The notes beneath the pieces were generated by a model, which saw only the letters and a list, made by a program, of their open reading frames with translations, made no database searches and was not told where the DNA came from. Positions 11,092 to 19,828 of a stretch of DNA of 64,000 nt are shown piece by piece (position 1 is the first letter of the stretch; every line of letters begins with the position of its first letter). This stretch comes from Neoscytalidium dimidiatum. Its lineage: Eukaryota; Ascomycota; Dothideomycetes; Botryosphaeriales; Botryosphaeriaceae. Position numbers and translations under genes: made by a program. The DNA is taken from assembly GCA_037367355.1 (NCBI GenBank), contig CM074697.1:3968001-4032000 (forward strand), read 5' to 3'.

Positions 11092-11750
11092 ATGTCAAAA
11101 GTGCGCCTCATCACTGGCGGAACACCAGGAATTGGGCGTGCCACGGCTAAACTACTAGCATATCAAGGATGGAGAGTTATGATCTCCGGCTTTAACGCCC
11201 AGAATGGCCAAAAGGTTGGAAAAATAAACGAACCCTCTTCATAAACCGCACTTCTCACGGATCTCGAAACCAGATACCTAAGCAATTAAAACTAGAGGGG
11301 GAGAGGCCACCTTTGTCAAAGCCACCTTTGTCGAGGCCGACGTCTCCAGTCGGGAGGACATCAGTACCCTCCATAAGCGCATCATCGCAGCTCATGGACA
11401 TCTCGACGCTGCGGTCAACAACGCTGGAATCATGAATGACATGCAGCCACTGATGTGCGGACCTGTCTACGGATAATTTTTAGTATATGTGGCGGGTTAA
11501 CGTGCTTGGTCTATTCTGGTGTCTGCAGGAGTGTTGGAGCAAAAACTCGTATGCATCTGTATTCGTTGTCTGGCTTGTTCTGTCTGAAAGAGTGGAGGAG
11601 CTAAACTACCCAGCGGCGCTAGCGCCGCGCTAAGCGTACCGCTAAGCGTACCTGCCATAACAAGGAGTAGATCCGCCTTATGGCGCCGCAGAGGTCCGCC
11701 CACATCGTCAATATGTCCTCAGCTGCGGGGCTGCTCGCGACACCTTCATT
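11092..11750 (+). pseudogene. Short-chain dehydrogenase/reductase pseudogene
   Basis: From ATG 11092 the frame reads SKVRLITGGTPGIGRATAKL, the TGxxxGxG cofactor motif of SDRs, then GWRVMISGFNAQNGQK before an intron-like, stop-containing stretch (about 11,215-11,300). Homology resumes with VEADVSSREDISTLHKRII, then HLDAAVNNAGIMND (NNAG motif). A TAG stop at 11481-11483 interrupts before WRVNVLGLFWCLQE. About 140 bases of unrelated sequence containing repeated GCTAAGCGTACC follow, and the fragment HIVNMSSAAGLLAT reappears at about 11,703. The catalytic YxxxK region is absent. The gene was therefore disrupted by stops, an insertion or degenerate intron, and 3' truncation. Confidence 0.82.
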
Positions 11751-11891
11751 TCTTCAATACTTCTCCTCATGCTTTTAGTAGTTTCAATTCCCACTGAACC
11801 TTAAGGGGCCTGACTCGCCATACAAGCCGATTCCCGGTAATGATAACTCCTTTATGAGATCTCAGAACTCCCTGAGCACTGGGTCAGATAA

Positions 11892-12052
11892 TGTGGGAAT
11901 CGTAAGTGTTAGAAAATCATGTATATTTAAGTTTATAGTATACTTACAGCTGCGTATCAGCCTTGCTGGGTATAAAAGGGGCACCTCTAGGACCCCTTAT
12001 CCAGTATGCCTAGAATACTACTACACTTTTGCACCGTCTTCTGTACTCAACA
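11892..12052 (+). mobile_element. Short LTR-like element (solo or truncated retrotransposon LTR)
   Basis: A 161-base segment that starts TGTGGGAATC and ends CTCAACA, i.e. TG...CA termini, with a TATAAAAG box at 11971-11978 and an AATAAA just past the end (12,066). This layout is typical of a Copia-type LTR. I could not find a second copy in the window, so both the ends and the assignment rest on internal signals only. Confidence 0.5.
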
Positions 12053-12470
12053 GTAAGTCGATACTAAATAAAGAAAATATTCATAAGAACACTAGATAAT
12101 AACAGCATTATTCTCTCAAAACTGCTGGTACCCGCAGCTATTCTATTGATAATCTATACGGATCCTCGCTCCCCATGTTCCCCACCAATGGCAGCGCTAG
12201 TAAAGTAGAATGCTTGGGTGCAGCCTGCACAGAAGGAATAAACAGAGGAAGAACAAAGCGTAATAGAGACAGCCCTACGATCTTTGAACACCTACAATAC
12301 GCAGCCACGGATAGCCGACTCGCATCCGCTAACTCAGAGTAGTAGATCAGCCTTGCCACTGGCGTACAGCAGAGTCCAGTCTACTATTTATAGTTAGTAG
12401 ATACCGAAGATTATCTGCCACGCTGTATATATTTGGGCCTAGTACTTGCCATTTGACAGATTCTCCCCCC
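12053..12470 (+). mobile_element. Degenerate retroelement internal remnant
   Basis: Immediately after the LTR-like segment. From ATG 12188 a frame of about 90 codons can be followed only by reading through several TAG/TAA codons, for example at 12206-12208. The residues between them (AWVQPAQKE, TEEEQSVIETALRSLNTYN) look like a decayed gag-type N-terminus. Many of the stops could come from CAG or CAA codons, the outcome expected of repeat-induced point mutation. No protease, integrase or reverse transcriptase sequence was seen. Confidence 0.35.
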
Positions 12471-12999
12471 CTTCAGTGTTTGTATCCTAAGAGGTAGGGT
12501 CTCGGCAGTTACAGACGTTTTGTTATTAGGGGCTTATAAAGCTTGGCCTATGCGCTACGCGGAGGCTCTGTCCTTAACAGAGTCTTTTCGCGGGACTTCA
12601 GTGGTCTGGTATATGAATGTAGAGATTGTATAGACCTCAATACTAGTTTTCAGGATATTTGTGGGGTCAGTTAAGCATAATACCATAGGTTATTCTTGTC
12701 TTGGCGCGTCGTAATTCATCGTAGCGACTGCGGGGCTTCTGTAGAGGCATCAATGAGAGTGAGGACAAATAGACATCGCCACGCTACGGACACGAAGGGT
12801 CTAGATGCGTGTCAATAGGGTTTGGAGCATATTACGACCACCCAAGTAGCCATAAAAACGTAGTGGTTGTGGCTGAGAGAAGCCCGCTTTTGAAACTCGC
12901 ACCGAGGTTTATGAAAGCAGATATCATAACGCTACGTCGACAATCATTGTTGCTTAAAAAAAAAAAAAAATCAAACAGACGAAAAGTACTCTTGTCCAC
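12471..12999. other. Intergenic, end of the decayed island
   Basis: About 530 bases without a gene; a run of 14 adenines lies at about 12,957-12,970. Nothing recognised. Confidence 0.4.
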
Positions 13000-14247
13000 C
13001 TAGTACTTGGGAAGAGCCCAGTCTTTCACCTCCTCACGAAGGAAGAACTTGGCAATGACATCAAACCTCAAGAAAGAAGACACAGCAAGCACAATATTGA
13101 GTATATAAATACCCAATGTAGTGGAGGGAAGCATTCGCCAGGGACTTGAATCCTCTGTTAACCCATGCTGGACCTGGTCCATAAAAGGTCGATACACTTG
13201 CTCGTATGCCTTCAGCGCCCTTGCGAGACCAGTCTTGATGTTTTCCTTTCCAGGTTGTCCGCAATACTTCCCAATCTCGCCAGCCAATACGTATGCACCG
13301 ACAATGGCACTGGTGGTGCCCATCCCCGTAGTCGCCGACGGACAGTATGCAGCGTCCCCAAGAAGAGCCACGCGGCCACTGGACCAGGTATCGAGCTTGA
13401 CCAGTCCGAGACGCTCGCAGTAGAAATCGTCCGCGTCCTCCATCGACTTCACGAGCCGTTCGGTCTGCCATTGTGCACCCCGGAAGATCTCTGCAATGAC
13501 TTTCTTTTCTTCGATGACATCGCCCTTTTGACAATTTTTCATTCGTTCCGAGTCAGTCACACAGGTGAGGTATGCCTGAATTGTATACGGATCATTCCTT
13601 CGAGTGAACAAAAACCGCCTTCCAGGAGCGATGTAAACTGTGCCGGCATACTTCTCTCCTTCTTTTATCGGCTGAGGAACGGTAAAGTATGCAATGTAGG
13701 CACCAAGAGGGTGAAAGGGATCCTGAGCACTAGGACCGAGCATCATTCTGCGGATGCGAGATCCTTGGCCATCGGCGCCGACGAGAAGATCAAACATTTC
13801 CGTATTGCCGTTTGAGAATCTCACTTCAATGGATGTGTCATTCTCCGTAAAGTCCTCCACGGTGGTGCCGAAGACGTACTTCACGCGATCCTTTGTAGAA
13901 TTGTATAAAAGTCGGCAAAGATCTCCTCTCATAATCTCGAAATCGGTGGTGAAGCTCTGAGGCCCTTTGCCGGACCTATTCGCTGGAAAGTAAGCCCACT
14001 CTCTCCCAGAGCTATCAACTATCCTCAGCCCCTGCTCTTTGACCGATTGAGCACGAAAGTCTTGCTCAAGGCCCATACGCCTCATGACCTCGATGCCGTG
14101 TCCGCGGAGATCCACTTGCAGTCCAGTGGCCCGCAGGTTGGGGAAACGTTCGATAACGGTGACTTCGTGGCCCATTTTTGAGAGCCAAAAAGCAAGGGCA
14201 TTGCCGGCGATACCTCCACCACAGATGAGGACTTTCAGTTGGGCCAT
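13000..14247 (-). CDS. FAD-dependent monooxygenase (class A, TetX/salicylate hydroxylase-like)
   Basis: Single exon, 415 residues from ATG at 14245-14247; an in-frame ATG nine codons upstream is possible but the chosen start places the FAD motif at the usual distance. Motifs: LICGGGIAGNALAFWLSKMG (GxGxxG, residues about 6-25), a conserved Arg helix, FDLLVGADGQGSRIRRMML (DG motif) and GRVALLGDAAYCPSATTGMG (GD motif binding the FAD ribityl chain). The C-terminus carries a hydrophobic stretch LGIYILNIVLAVSSFL that could anchor it to a membrane. Such enzymes hydroxylate or epoxidise aromatic or polyketide substrates with NAD(P)H. It may be the intact relative of the pseudogene 2.7 kb to the left, but the two are not close enough to call a recent duplication by eye. 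Confidence 0.9.
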   Translation of the reverse strand: MAQLKVLICGGGIAGNALAFWLSKMGHEVTVIERFPNLRATGLQVDLRGHGIEVMRRMGLEQDFRAQSVKEQGLRIVDSSGREWAYFPANRSGKGPQSFTTDFEIMRGDLCRLLYNSTKDRVKYVFGTTVEDFTENDTSIEVRFSNGNTEMFDLLVGADGQGSRIRRMMLGPSAQDPFHPLGAYIAYFTVPQPIKEGEKYAGTVYIAPGRRFLFTRRNDPYTIQAYLTCVTDSERMKNCQKGDVIEEKKVIAEIFRGAQWQTERLVKSMEDADDFYCERLGLVKLDTWSSGRVALLGDAAYCPSATTGMGTTSAIVGAYVLAGEIGKYCGQPGKENIKTGLARALKAYEQVYRPFMDQVQHGLTEDSSPWRMLPSTTLGIYILNIVLAVSSFLRFDVIAKFFLREEVKDWALPKY

Positions 14248-14953
14248 GGTCCTGGAGGTATCTTGGGCGTACAAAGAGATAGCAGATTGGACAGCTTGGA
14301 AAGGAGGAATTGCTGGTGCAAACGAGTACTTTGGAAAGAAACGATGCTCATATCTAGGCAGCAGTCACCTTTACTTCGGTCCAATAATTGCTCCTACCCC
14401 GAAGGCGCCTGAGTCAGTCGGTGGTCCGATGCCGGTGGCAACAGGCTGCAAACAGTTCAAACTCCGTTAGCGATCGGGTAATTCGGAGGTGGCACTAGAA
14501 ACCCGACAACCGCTAGGTCAAAAACAAATATCAGGAACGGCTCTGCCTAGATATTGCATTTCAGCTTTCTCGTGAAAGGGCTCGAGGAGAAGTCAAACTG
14601 ATTTTCAACTCAAGCGCTTGTGCTAGCTTGTGTACGGAAAGATGAGCACCTATGTGAAAACCCGTTTTATTATGCAATAGACCATGGGATTTGTACTGTC
14701 TCTCACTTTTCATTCACAGTACTAGATCGAGACTTCTCGGCAGAGTTGACGGGCTTAGTGGTCCCTAGGCACGGGGAAGCGACACTTCTTAGGAGAGCAA
14801 TCCGGCCGCAGGTTCGGCGTTGCTGAATCAGAGCAGATGGCGGCGTAAAAAGGCGCATTGACTTATCGACCCTACTCTTCTTTCTTCCAATTCACCTCGA
14901 GGTCATCGACATTATCCATTCGACTACTGTGCTTTCGACGCTACTCTTCCAAA
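14248..14953. other. Intergenic, FAD monooxygenase promoter side
   Basis: About 700 bases. A short CT-rich leader precedes the NDUFS7-like pseudogene (14,870-14,950), suggesting that its original promoter was copied with it. No other feature seen. Confidence 0.4.
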
Positions 14954-15679
14954 ATGGTAATCCAGACCATTGATTGAACATCGCTATCGAAACTAACCAT
15001 AACAGTTTGTCGCCCGACAAGAGTGCTGTATCTTACGAGCCATTATCATTCACGGCCTTCTTACAACGGCACCAAAGTGCAATCACAGTATGAGCCAAGC
15101 AGGTAGACACTGGCACCTAAACGACCGGCCGACATGTCAAAGAAGCGTAATAAAACTAAGGCAGCTGAACATGTCCTGTAAGAACAACGCTGTCAATATT
15201 TCTTGCTAAGCTGATATACAGCTTCTAGGATGATACTCGAACAGATAGTTAGCTGGGCGCGTCAAGGCTCCTTGTGGCCCATGAACTTCGGTCTAGCATG
15301 CTGTGCCATCGAGATGATGCGTGTTTCGATGCCACGAGACGACCAAGACGGCCTCGGTATCATCTTATGCGCGTCATCTCGGCAATCCGATGTGCTCATC
15401 GTCCCCAGCACCGTCACAAATAAGGTGGGCCCAGCGCTCCGTCAGGTATACGACCAGATGCCGGACCCGAAGTGAGTAATCAGCATGGACAGCTGGGCGA
15501 ATGGAGGTGGCTGTTATAATTATAGTTACAGCATCGTTAAGGGCGTAGGCCGAACAGTTCCAGCAGACATCAATGTGCCGGGATGCCCACCGACGCCGGA
15601 GGCGCTAGTGTGTAGTATCGTCCGGCAACAGAAGAAGATGCGGAGGACAAAAGTCACAAGGACGTGGTTCGGGAATTAG
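14954..15679 (+). pseudogene. Degenerate copy of mitochondrial complex I PSST/NDUFS7 subunit
   Basis: From 15,230 the frame reads [20 protein letters not shown] then [24 protein letters not shown] and [13 protein letters not shown], a near-complete match to the NuoB/PSST/NDUFS7 family, which carries iron-sulfur cluster N2. A TGA follows at the position of a normally conserved Trp. The frame then continues [36 protein letters not shown] and [15 protein letters not shown] to the natural C-terminus. The family motif GSCANGG has become DSWANGG, removing one N2 ligand. Upstream, ATG 14954 is followed at once by an intron-like GTAATC...ATAACAG stretch and a leader with stops, probably the decayed mitochondrial targeting exon. 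It therefore cannot serve as a working complex I subunit, and the functional gene must be elsewhere. Confidence 0.85.
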
Positions 15680-16942
15680 ATAACCGCCAATTGCAGTGCT
15701 GCTCTTGTCCCCTCGCATATCGATCATAGTTAGCTTCCGCCTACATCCGTATCTCTTCACTATACGTGGAACAGGACCATCGGACACGATGCGAAAGTAG
15801 ACAGGCTTTATTATCGTCTTGTACTGTTGTGCAAAGAAAATGTTGTTGGGATGTCAAGTACAGATTGAGAAGGCTACCGATGTATTTAAGACTGTGCACC
15901 AGAGGGGAAGCAGTAGGGGAGGGCGGAGAGGATGAGTGTGATCATAACTACCGAGCTCGCGAACACTCTGTACCAAGGACTCGTCAGCGTTTTGAAGGCT
16001 TGTACTGTGCAAGATGAAGCTGTTTGATGAGTTTGAAGTGTGACTGGTGATGTGATAGGAAATGTTACTGCGCAGTAAATTGTGCAAATATGCCAACAAT
16101 AATATTCTAGAATAGTGCGTTGCATCCATGGACGGCATACGGGGACCGGACTCGGGGAATCAGAGAATTTTTCTTCCAGGAAACGCCCTTGTTAAGTCAT
16201 CATCGCATCTTGCCGAGGTTCATTTTGACGCAGGGCCCAAGACCGAGCCCGCGGAAGAAGACCGAATCATCTCGGCCAGCCGAAGGCCTCTGATCCTGGA
16301 TGCCTTTTCCATCCATCGAGCACTCCGCTGATTTGAAGCAATTTTTTCTTGCAATGCTCTCATGATATGGAGCCTGCATCTCGCATGGACGGATAGCTCT
16401 GCTACTAGGTTCAGTAAGTTCCGCGGCAGCTTCCGGCGCCCGGGCACTCGCCGTAGAATAGTGACAGTGTAGGCGGAGCATTCTCATTGGAAGCCTTAAA
16501 AGCTATCGAGCTGGTCAGGAAGCATTCCTATCTTCGCCAAAAGAGATCGATTACGCGATAGGTAGGAGCTGAGGTGTATAAGCCTCCCCGAAATAACGAG
16601 CGCATCCTCCAACTCAACACCCTGTCAGCCGGACGGCTCGCGTTTCCACTTCGGCCGCAAGATTACCTCTCGCCACCCAGGCTGCAACGACAATTGCAAC
16701 ATCGTTTCGTCTACCCCCGCCCTCAACCACTCAGAGGCGTTATCTGCCACGAGACCGTCCGCATTGCTGCCGTCATGGGGTTGTTGGGCGGCATTGACAG
16801 CGATGACCATGATGATCATAACTCTGTCCCTGATGGGAACATTCTGAGATCATAAAGGTCACACTAACAAAAAATGCTATCCAGGAACCATCGTCGACCC
16901 AATCAGTCTTTGGGGAAAAAAAAAAAAACCCCCCCCTCCAAA
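15680..16942. other. Intergenic, about 1.26 kb
   Basis: Several short frames on both strands, none with a recognisable domain. A homopolymer pair, about 13 A followed by 8 C, lies at 16,918-16,937 just past the 3' end of the dehydrogenase gene. Confidence 0.45.
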
Positions 16943-18029
16943 CTACTTTCTCTCACTCTCGTTCAACCACTTGTACACCACCCGCGCATCCTTCCCCTTG
17001 TACCGCTCATCCGCCATCGCCTCGCCAAACGCCTCCAACGCCGTCCCATCCAGCACCGTCCGCGCTCCCACCATCTCCGCCAACTCGCTCCCCATGCGCA
17101 ACACCTTCGCGCACAGCTCGATCCTGAACCCGCCCTCGTACCCCCTCGAGCTCGGCACGTTCGGCTGCACGCCGGGGACGGGGTTGCTCTTGCTGGTGAC
17201 CCAGCACTGGCCGCCGCTGGCGTTGATGACGTCGGTCAGCAGGGCGGGGTCGAGCCCCATCTTGACGCCGATGTTGAGGGCCTCGGCGGCCGCGAGCGAC
17301 GTGATGGCCGACAGGTAGTTGTTGATGAGCTTGAAGGCGGTGCCCGCGCCCACCGCGCCGCAGTGGAAGACGGCGTCGCGCCGGCCCATGTGCGCGAGGT
17401 GGGCGCGCGCGCGCGCGAAGCCCGCCGCCGTCGCCGCGCCGACCATGAACGTCAGCGTGCCGTCCTGCGCGCCCATCGGCCCGCCCGAGACGGGCGCGTC
17501 GACGAAGGTGGCCGGGACCTGCTCGGCGAAGGCGGCCGAGACGGCGAGGATGGTGGCGGTTTCGATGGTGCCGCACTCCATGACGAGCTTGCTGGATTGG
17601 GGTGCGGCGGAGGCGATGCCCGCGAGGATGCCGGTCGTTGGGTCGAGGTAGACGGTCTTGACGGCGGCGGAGTCGGGGAGCATGGTTATGATGACGTCCT
17701 GGATCGCCGAAGTCAGTGGTCGGTTGCGTTCAGCGCTGGGGAGTGGCTTTAAGCAGGGGTTCGTACTGCTGCTTTTGCAGCCTCGAAACCATTGCTGATG
17801 ACGTCTACGGGCCCTCTGCCTGCGGTTTCCTCCTTGAAGCGGGATATGGCCTCTTTGTTGACGTCGCAGATGAGAAGCGTTTGCTCGGGACTGAGGCCGT
17901 TGCGGAGATTTTTGGCCATTGGGTAGCCCATGACTCCAAGACCTGCTCGAGGGTCAGATTACAATAGGGTTAATAACATAGCAAGCTCACAGTACCTATG
18001 AATGCCACGGTGTTTGCTGGTGAGGCCAT
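16943..18029 (-). CDS. 3-hydroxyisobutyrate dehydrogenase-like NAD-binding protein, three exons
   Basis: Exons 18029-17996, 17942-17767 and 17698-16943; 321 residues. The first exon is only 34 bases and ends inside the NAD motif, which splicing completes as TVAFIGLGVMGYPMAKNL (GxGxxG). Exon 3 starts DVIITMLPDS, followed by the substrate motif FVDAPVSGGPMGAQDGTLTF and GAVGAGTAFKLINNYLSAIT, which contains the catalytic Lys and the conserved Asn pair of beta-hydroxyacid dehydrogenases. These enzymes oxidise 3-hydroxyisobutyrate (valine breakdown) or related hydroxyacids such as tartronate semialdehyde and 6-phosphogluconate relatives. No clear mitochondrial presequence is seen, so it may be a cytosolic paralogue rather than the valine-pathway enzyme. 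The third exon is extremely GC-rich. Confidence 0.9.
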
Positions 18030-18349
18030 TTTGAGCGCAATGATTATGAGACGGTGATTTTTAGACAACGCCGGTACACGAGCAGATCAGGGATATTAAG
18101 AAGCTGCGCAAAGAGTCATTTGTTTATCTATCGAGCGGGCAGGGTTGTCTTTTGTATATTTATTCTTTTTTTTGCATCGTACGGCCCGGAGACTCAGCGC
18201 TGGGCCATGCGGAGGATGCGTTACCCCGCACTACCTCAAGCGGGGACTGCAAGGTGCTCACTTCCAATCATTTGTTTAATCAATTGAGAGAACCCAGTCG
18301 TGCAGATCCCTCTCATGTTCTTCTTCTACAATGATGCTATCACAAACTA
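18030..18349. other. Intergenic between two co-oriented genes
   Basis: About 320 bases holding the HIBADH-like gene leader and the 3' end of the second metallo-hydrolase gene. Nothing else recognised. Confidence 0.4.
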
Positions 18350-19306
18350 TCAAAGCTTCCCAGGGAAGAACCTATGCCGGTTCTTCTCCCTCCACTCCTT
18401 ATCATGCGCAACCACGACCTCCACCTCCGCCTCCTCCTCGCCAACCTTCTTCTCCTTCAAGAACTCCCCGATCCTCGCAACCGTCTCTCTCGCCTTTTCA
18501 GTATCCACATGCACGCTCCTCAACCCGCCCTTCCCATCATCATACAAAGCAATCTCCCTCTCGCCCCTCAAAATCCGCGGATCATGACAGCAATCGCCCC
18601 CCAGAAACACCCACCTGCGCTCGCCCACCCGCGCCAACACGTTAACATGCCCATACAAATGCCCCGGCGCATCCAGCACCCACAGACTCCCGTCGCCCCA
18701 AAAGTCCACCGCGGCCTCCCACGCGCCGCCCAACCTCCGCCACGCGTGCTCCGTCCGCCTCTCGACCGGCGCGGGCCGCGCCCGCGCCCCTCCCTCGGCA
18801 CGCTCGTCCGCGCACCCGCCCGGCACCGGCGGCAGCTCGAGCGTGCGCTCGCGCGGCAGCTCGTCCGGGTTGAAGATGGCGGCCGGGTACAGCGGGCCGG
18901 CGCCGCGGGCCAGGACGTCGAGGGTGCCGGCGCCGACGACGAAGCGGGCGCGCGCGAAGTCGGCGGGCGTGCCGACGTGGTCCCAGTGCGCGTGGCTGAG
19001 CAGGACGGCGTCGACGTCGCGCGCCGGGTCGAGGCCGCCCGCGCGCAGCGAGGCCGCGACGTCCGGCGCCGTCGTGACGGGGTGGCGCTGGGCGATGTGG
19101 GCCTGCTGGGCGGGCGCGTACGCGGCCAGGTCGCGCTTGAGGCCCAGGTCGAAGAGGAGCGTGCCGTGCGTGGGGTGCTGGATGAGGAAGGCGAGGGAGG
19201 GGACGGTCGTGCGGGCGGTGGGGGAGGAGGGCGCGATGAAGAGGCGCTCCGGGAGGGTGAGGTGTCCGCCGTCGAGGGCGGAGACGGTTACGGTTGTGGG
19301 AGGCAT
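18350..19306 (-). CDS. Metallo-beta-lactamase-fold hydrolase (lactonase-like), intronless paralogue
   Basis: A single frame of 318 residues with SHAHWDHVGTPADF (HxHxDH, around residue 105), GHVNVLAR, LGGDCCHDPRILRGEREIAL and a C-terminal VVVAHDKEW with the last metal-ligand His. Co-linear with the gene at 919-2070: both share [24 protein letters not shown], the metal sites and RILRGER. They differ in that this copy has no intron at the HxHxDH codons and lacks the alanine run. The two are old duplicates by appearance. The likely reaction is hydrolysis of a lactone or cyclic ester; the substrate is unknown. It sits head-to-head with the ADH-like gene, 522 bases apart. Confidence 0.9.
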   Translation of the reverse strand: MPPTTVTVSALDGGHLTLPERLFIAPSSPTARTTVPSLAFLIQHPTHGTLLFDLGLKRDLAAYAPAQQAHIAQRHPVTTAPDVAASLRAGGLDPARDVDAVLLSHAHWDHVGTPADFARARFVVGAGTLDVLARGAGPLYPAAIFNPDELPRERTLELPPVPGGCADERAEGGARARPAPVERRTEHAWRRLGGAWEAAVDFWGDGSLWVLDAPGHLYGHVNVLARVGERRWVFLGGDCCHDPRILRGEREIALYDDGKGGLRSVHVDTEKARETVARIGEFLKEKKVGEEEAEVEVVVAHDKEWREKNRHRFFPGKL

Positions 19307-19828
19307 GGCGAGGAGGGTGAGGCGGGTGAGATTGGTGGGTGAGCTGCTGCGAGCGGTGGTGTCATGGTGGTGAGGTGAGTGATGGCCTCGGGTGGATGGT
19401 CAACTGCCGAGCAGGTGTGCTATCCCCGCATCGGCATGCAGGTGTTGGAGAAAATCTGGGGTTGTGCGGGCGGGAGATCGGCGGTGGGGTTCAGCTTCTT
19501 TTTTCCCCTCATTGCTGCTGCTGCTGTTTTGCCGCGCGAGTCGGGGCCAGTTCGTTCACTCGCCTTCCCGCGCCGGGTGATGGAAAAAGATAGGCCATTG
19601 AGCAACTAGCATTTCTTCCATACCCTTCTCAGCTGATCCTGAATGTTTTTTTTTTTTTTTTTTGGAACCTCACCATCTTAACATACCTGCTCTCTGTATA
19701 TCTCTACTCAACTCTGCCGTCTGTTCGTTTAACATCATCAGATCTCATCCGACGTACCCACTTCCTCCGCAGACATCTGTCCTAGAGTACCTACCACCCA
19801 CCACGGTAAAAGAAAACACACACATACC
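19307..19828. promoter_or_regulatory. Divergent intergenic region, metallo-hydrolase and ADH-like gene
   Basis: A 522-base region with a T run of 17 at about 19,647-19,663 and a CT-rich leader before the ADH start. Possible shared promoter; no known site recognised. Confidence 0.4.

Noticed and set aside
16574..16855. Frames of 60-95 codons on both strands
   Set aside because: No domain, no splice partners and no start context; could be an unidentified fragment but nothing supports it.
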